From positions 1-5,256 of the forward strand of contig JAEWWO010000162.1 in assembly GCA_023396345.1 (NCBI GenBank): DNA of 5,256 nt. The letters run 5' to 3'. The notes beneath the pieces are model-generated. The model did no database searches. It was not told where the DNA came from and saw nothing but the letters and a program-made list of their open reading frames with translations. This DNA is from Bacteroidota bacterium (lineage in GTDB: Bacteria; Bacteroidota; Bacteroidia; Chitinophagales; Chitinophagaceae). The first letter of the stretch is position 1. The number at the start of each line of letters is the position of its first letter. Positions 5,242 to 5,256 of the stretch are shown here, piece after piece. The position numbers and the translations under genes are program-made.

Positions 5242-5256
5242 ATGGAATTTCTCTTA
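5242..5256 (+). CDS. Start of an unidentified gene, cut by window edge
   Basis: An ATG opens a frame reading MEFLL to the edge. It follows an in-frame TAA (5230-5232) and an A-rich leader (AAAACAACACA), typical of Bacteroidota start regions, and there is a candidate promoter at a fitting distance. Five codons do not allow any functional call. Confidence 0.45.

Overview
The window looks like ordinary chromosomal DNA from a member of the Bacteroidota, probably near the Chitinophagales; the lower rank is inference. The evidence is: a Rho factor with the Bacteroidota-type N-terminus and disordered insert; a secreted protein ending in a type IX secretion (T9SS) type A C-terminal sorting domain, which is confined to this phylum; an exact match to the Bacteroidota promoter -7 box (TAnnTTTG); A/T-rich start regions without Shine-Dalgarno sequences; and low GC.

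Layout. Positions 1-647 (minus) hold the 5' part of rho, running off the left edge. A 335-base AT-rich spacer (648-982) with a heptamer tandem repeat and an imperfect inverted repeat separates it from rnhA (plus, 983-1468), a complete ribonuclease HI. rnhA converges on a DUF4112 membrane-protein gene (minus, 1463-1972); both stop codons lie in one TTATAA palindrome. A 191-base divergent promoter region follows. It drives DUF4112 leftwards and, rightwards, a two-gene unit: a small secreted protein of unknown function (2164-2814) and a T9SS cargo protein (2842-3819). That unit ends in two successive hairpins, the second a strong intrinsic terminator. Next is a monocistronic membrane acyltransferase of the PlsC/GPAT superfamily (3988-4923) with its own hairpin terminator. 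A 318-base AT-rich spacer leads to the first five codons of a probable gene at 5242.

How the genes relate. rho, rnhA, the DUF4112 gene and the acyltransferase are separate housekeeping-type units (transcription termination, RNA-DNA hybrid removal, unknown membrane role, phospholipid synthesis). The only pair that probably works together is 2164-3819. Both products have signal peptides; the second carries a T9SS sorting tail and an adhesin-like or Ig-like front part, while the first resembles a free-standing piece of a surface repeat protein and has no sorting tail. This secreted pair is the best candidate for undescribed biology here. I see no CRISPR array, IS element, tRNA, rRNA or phage gene.
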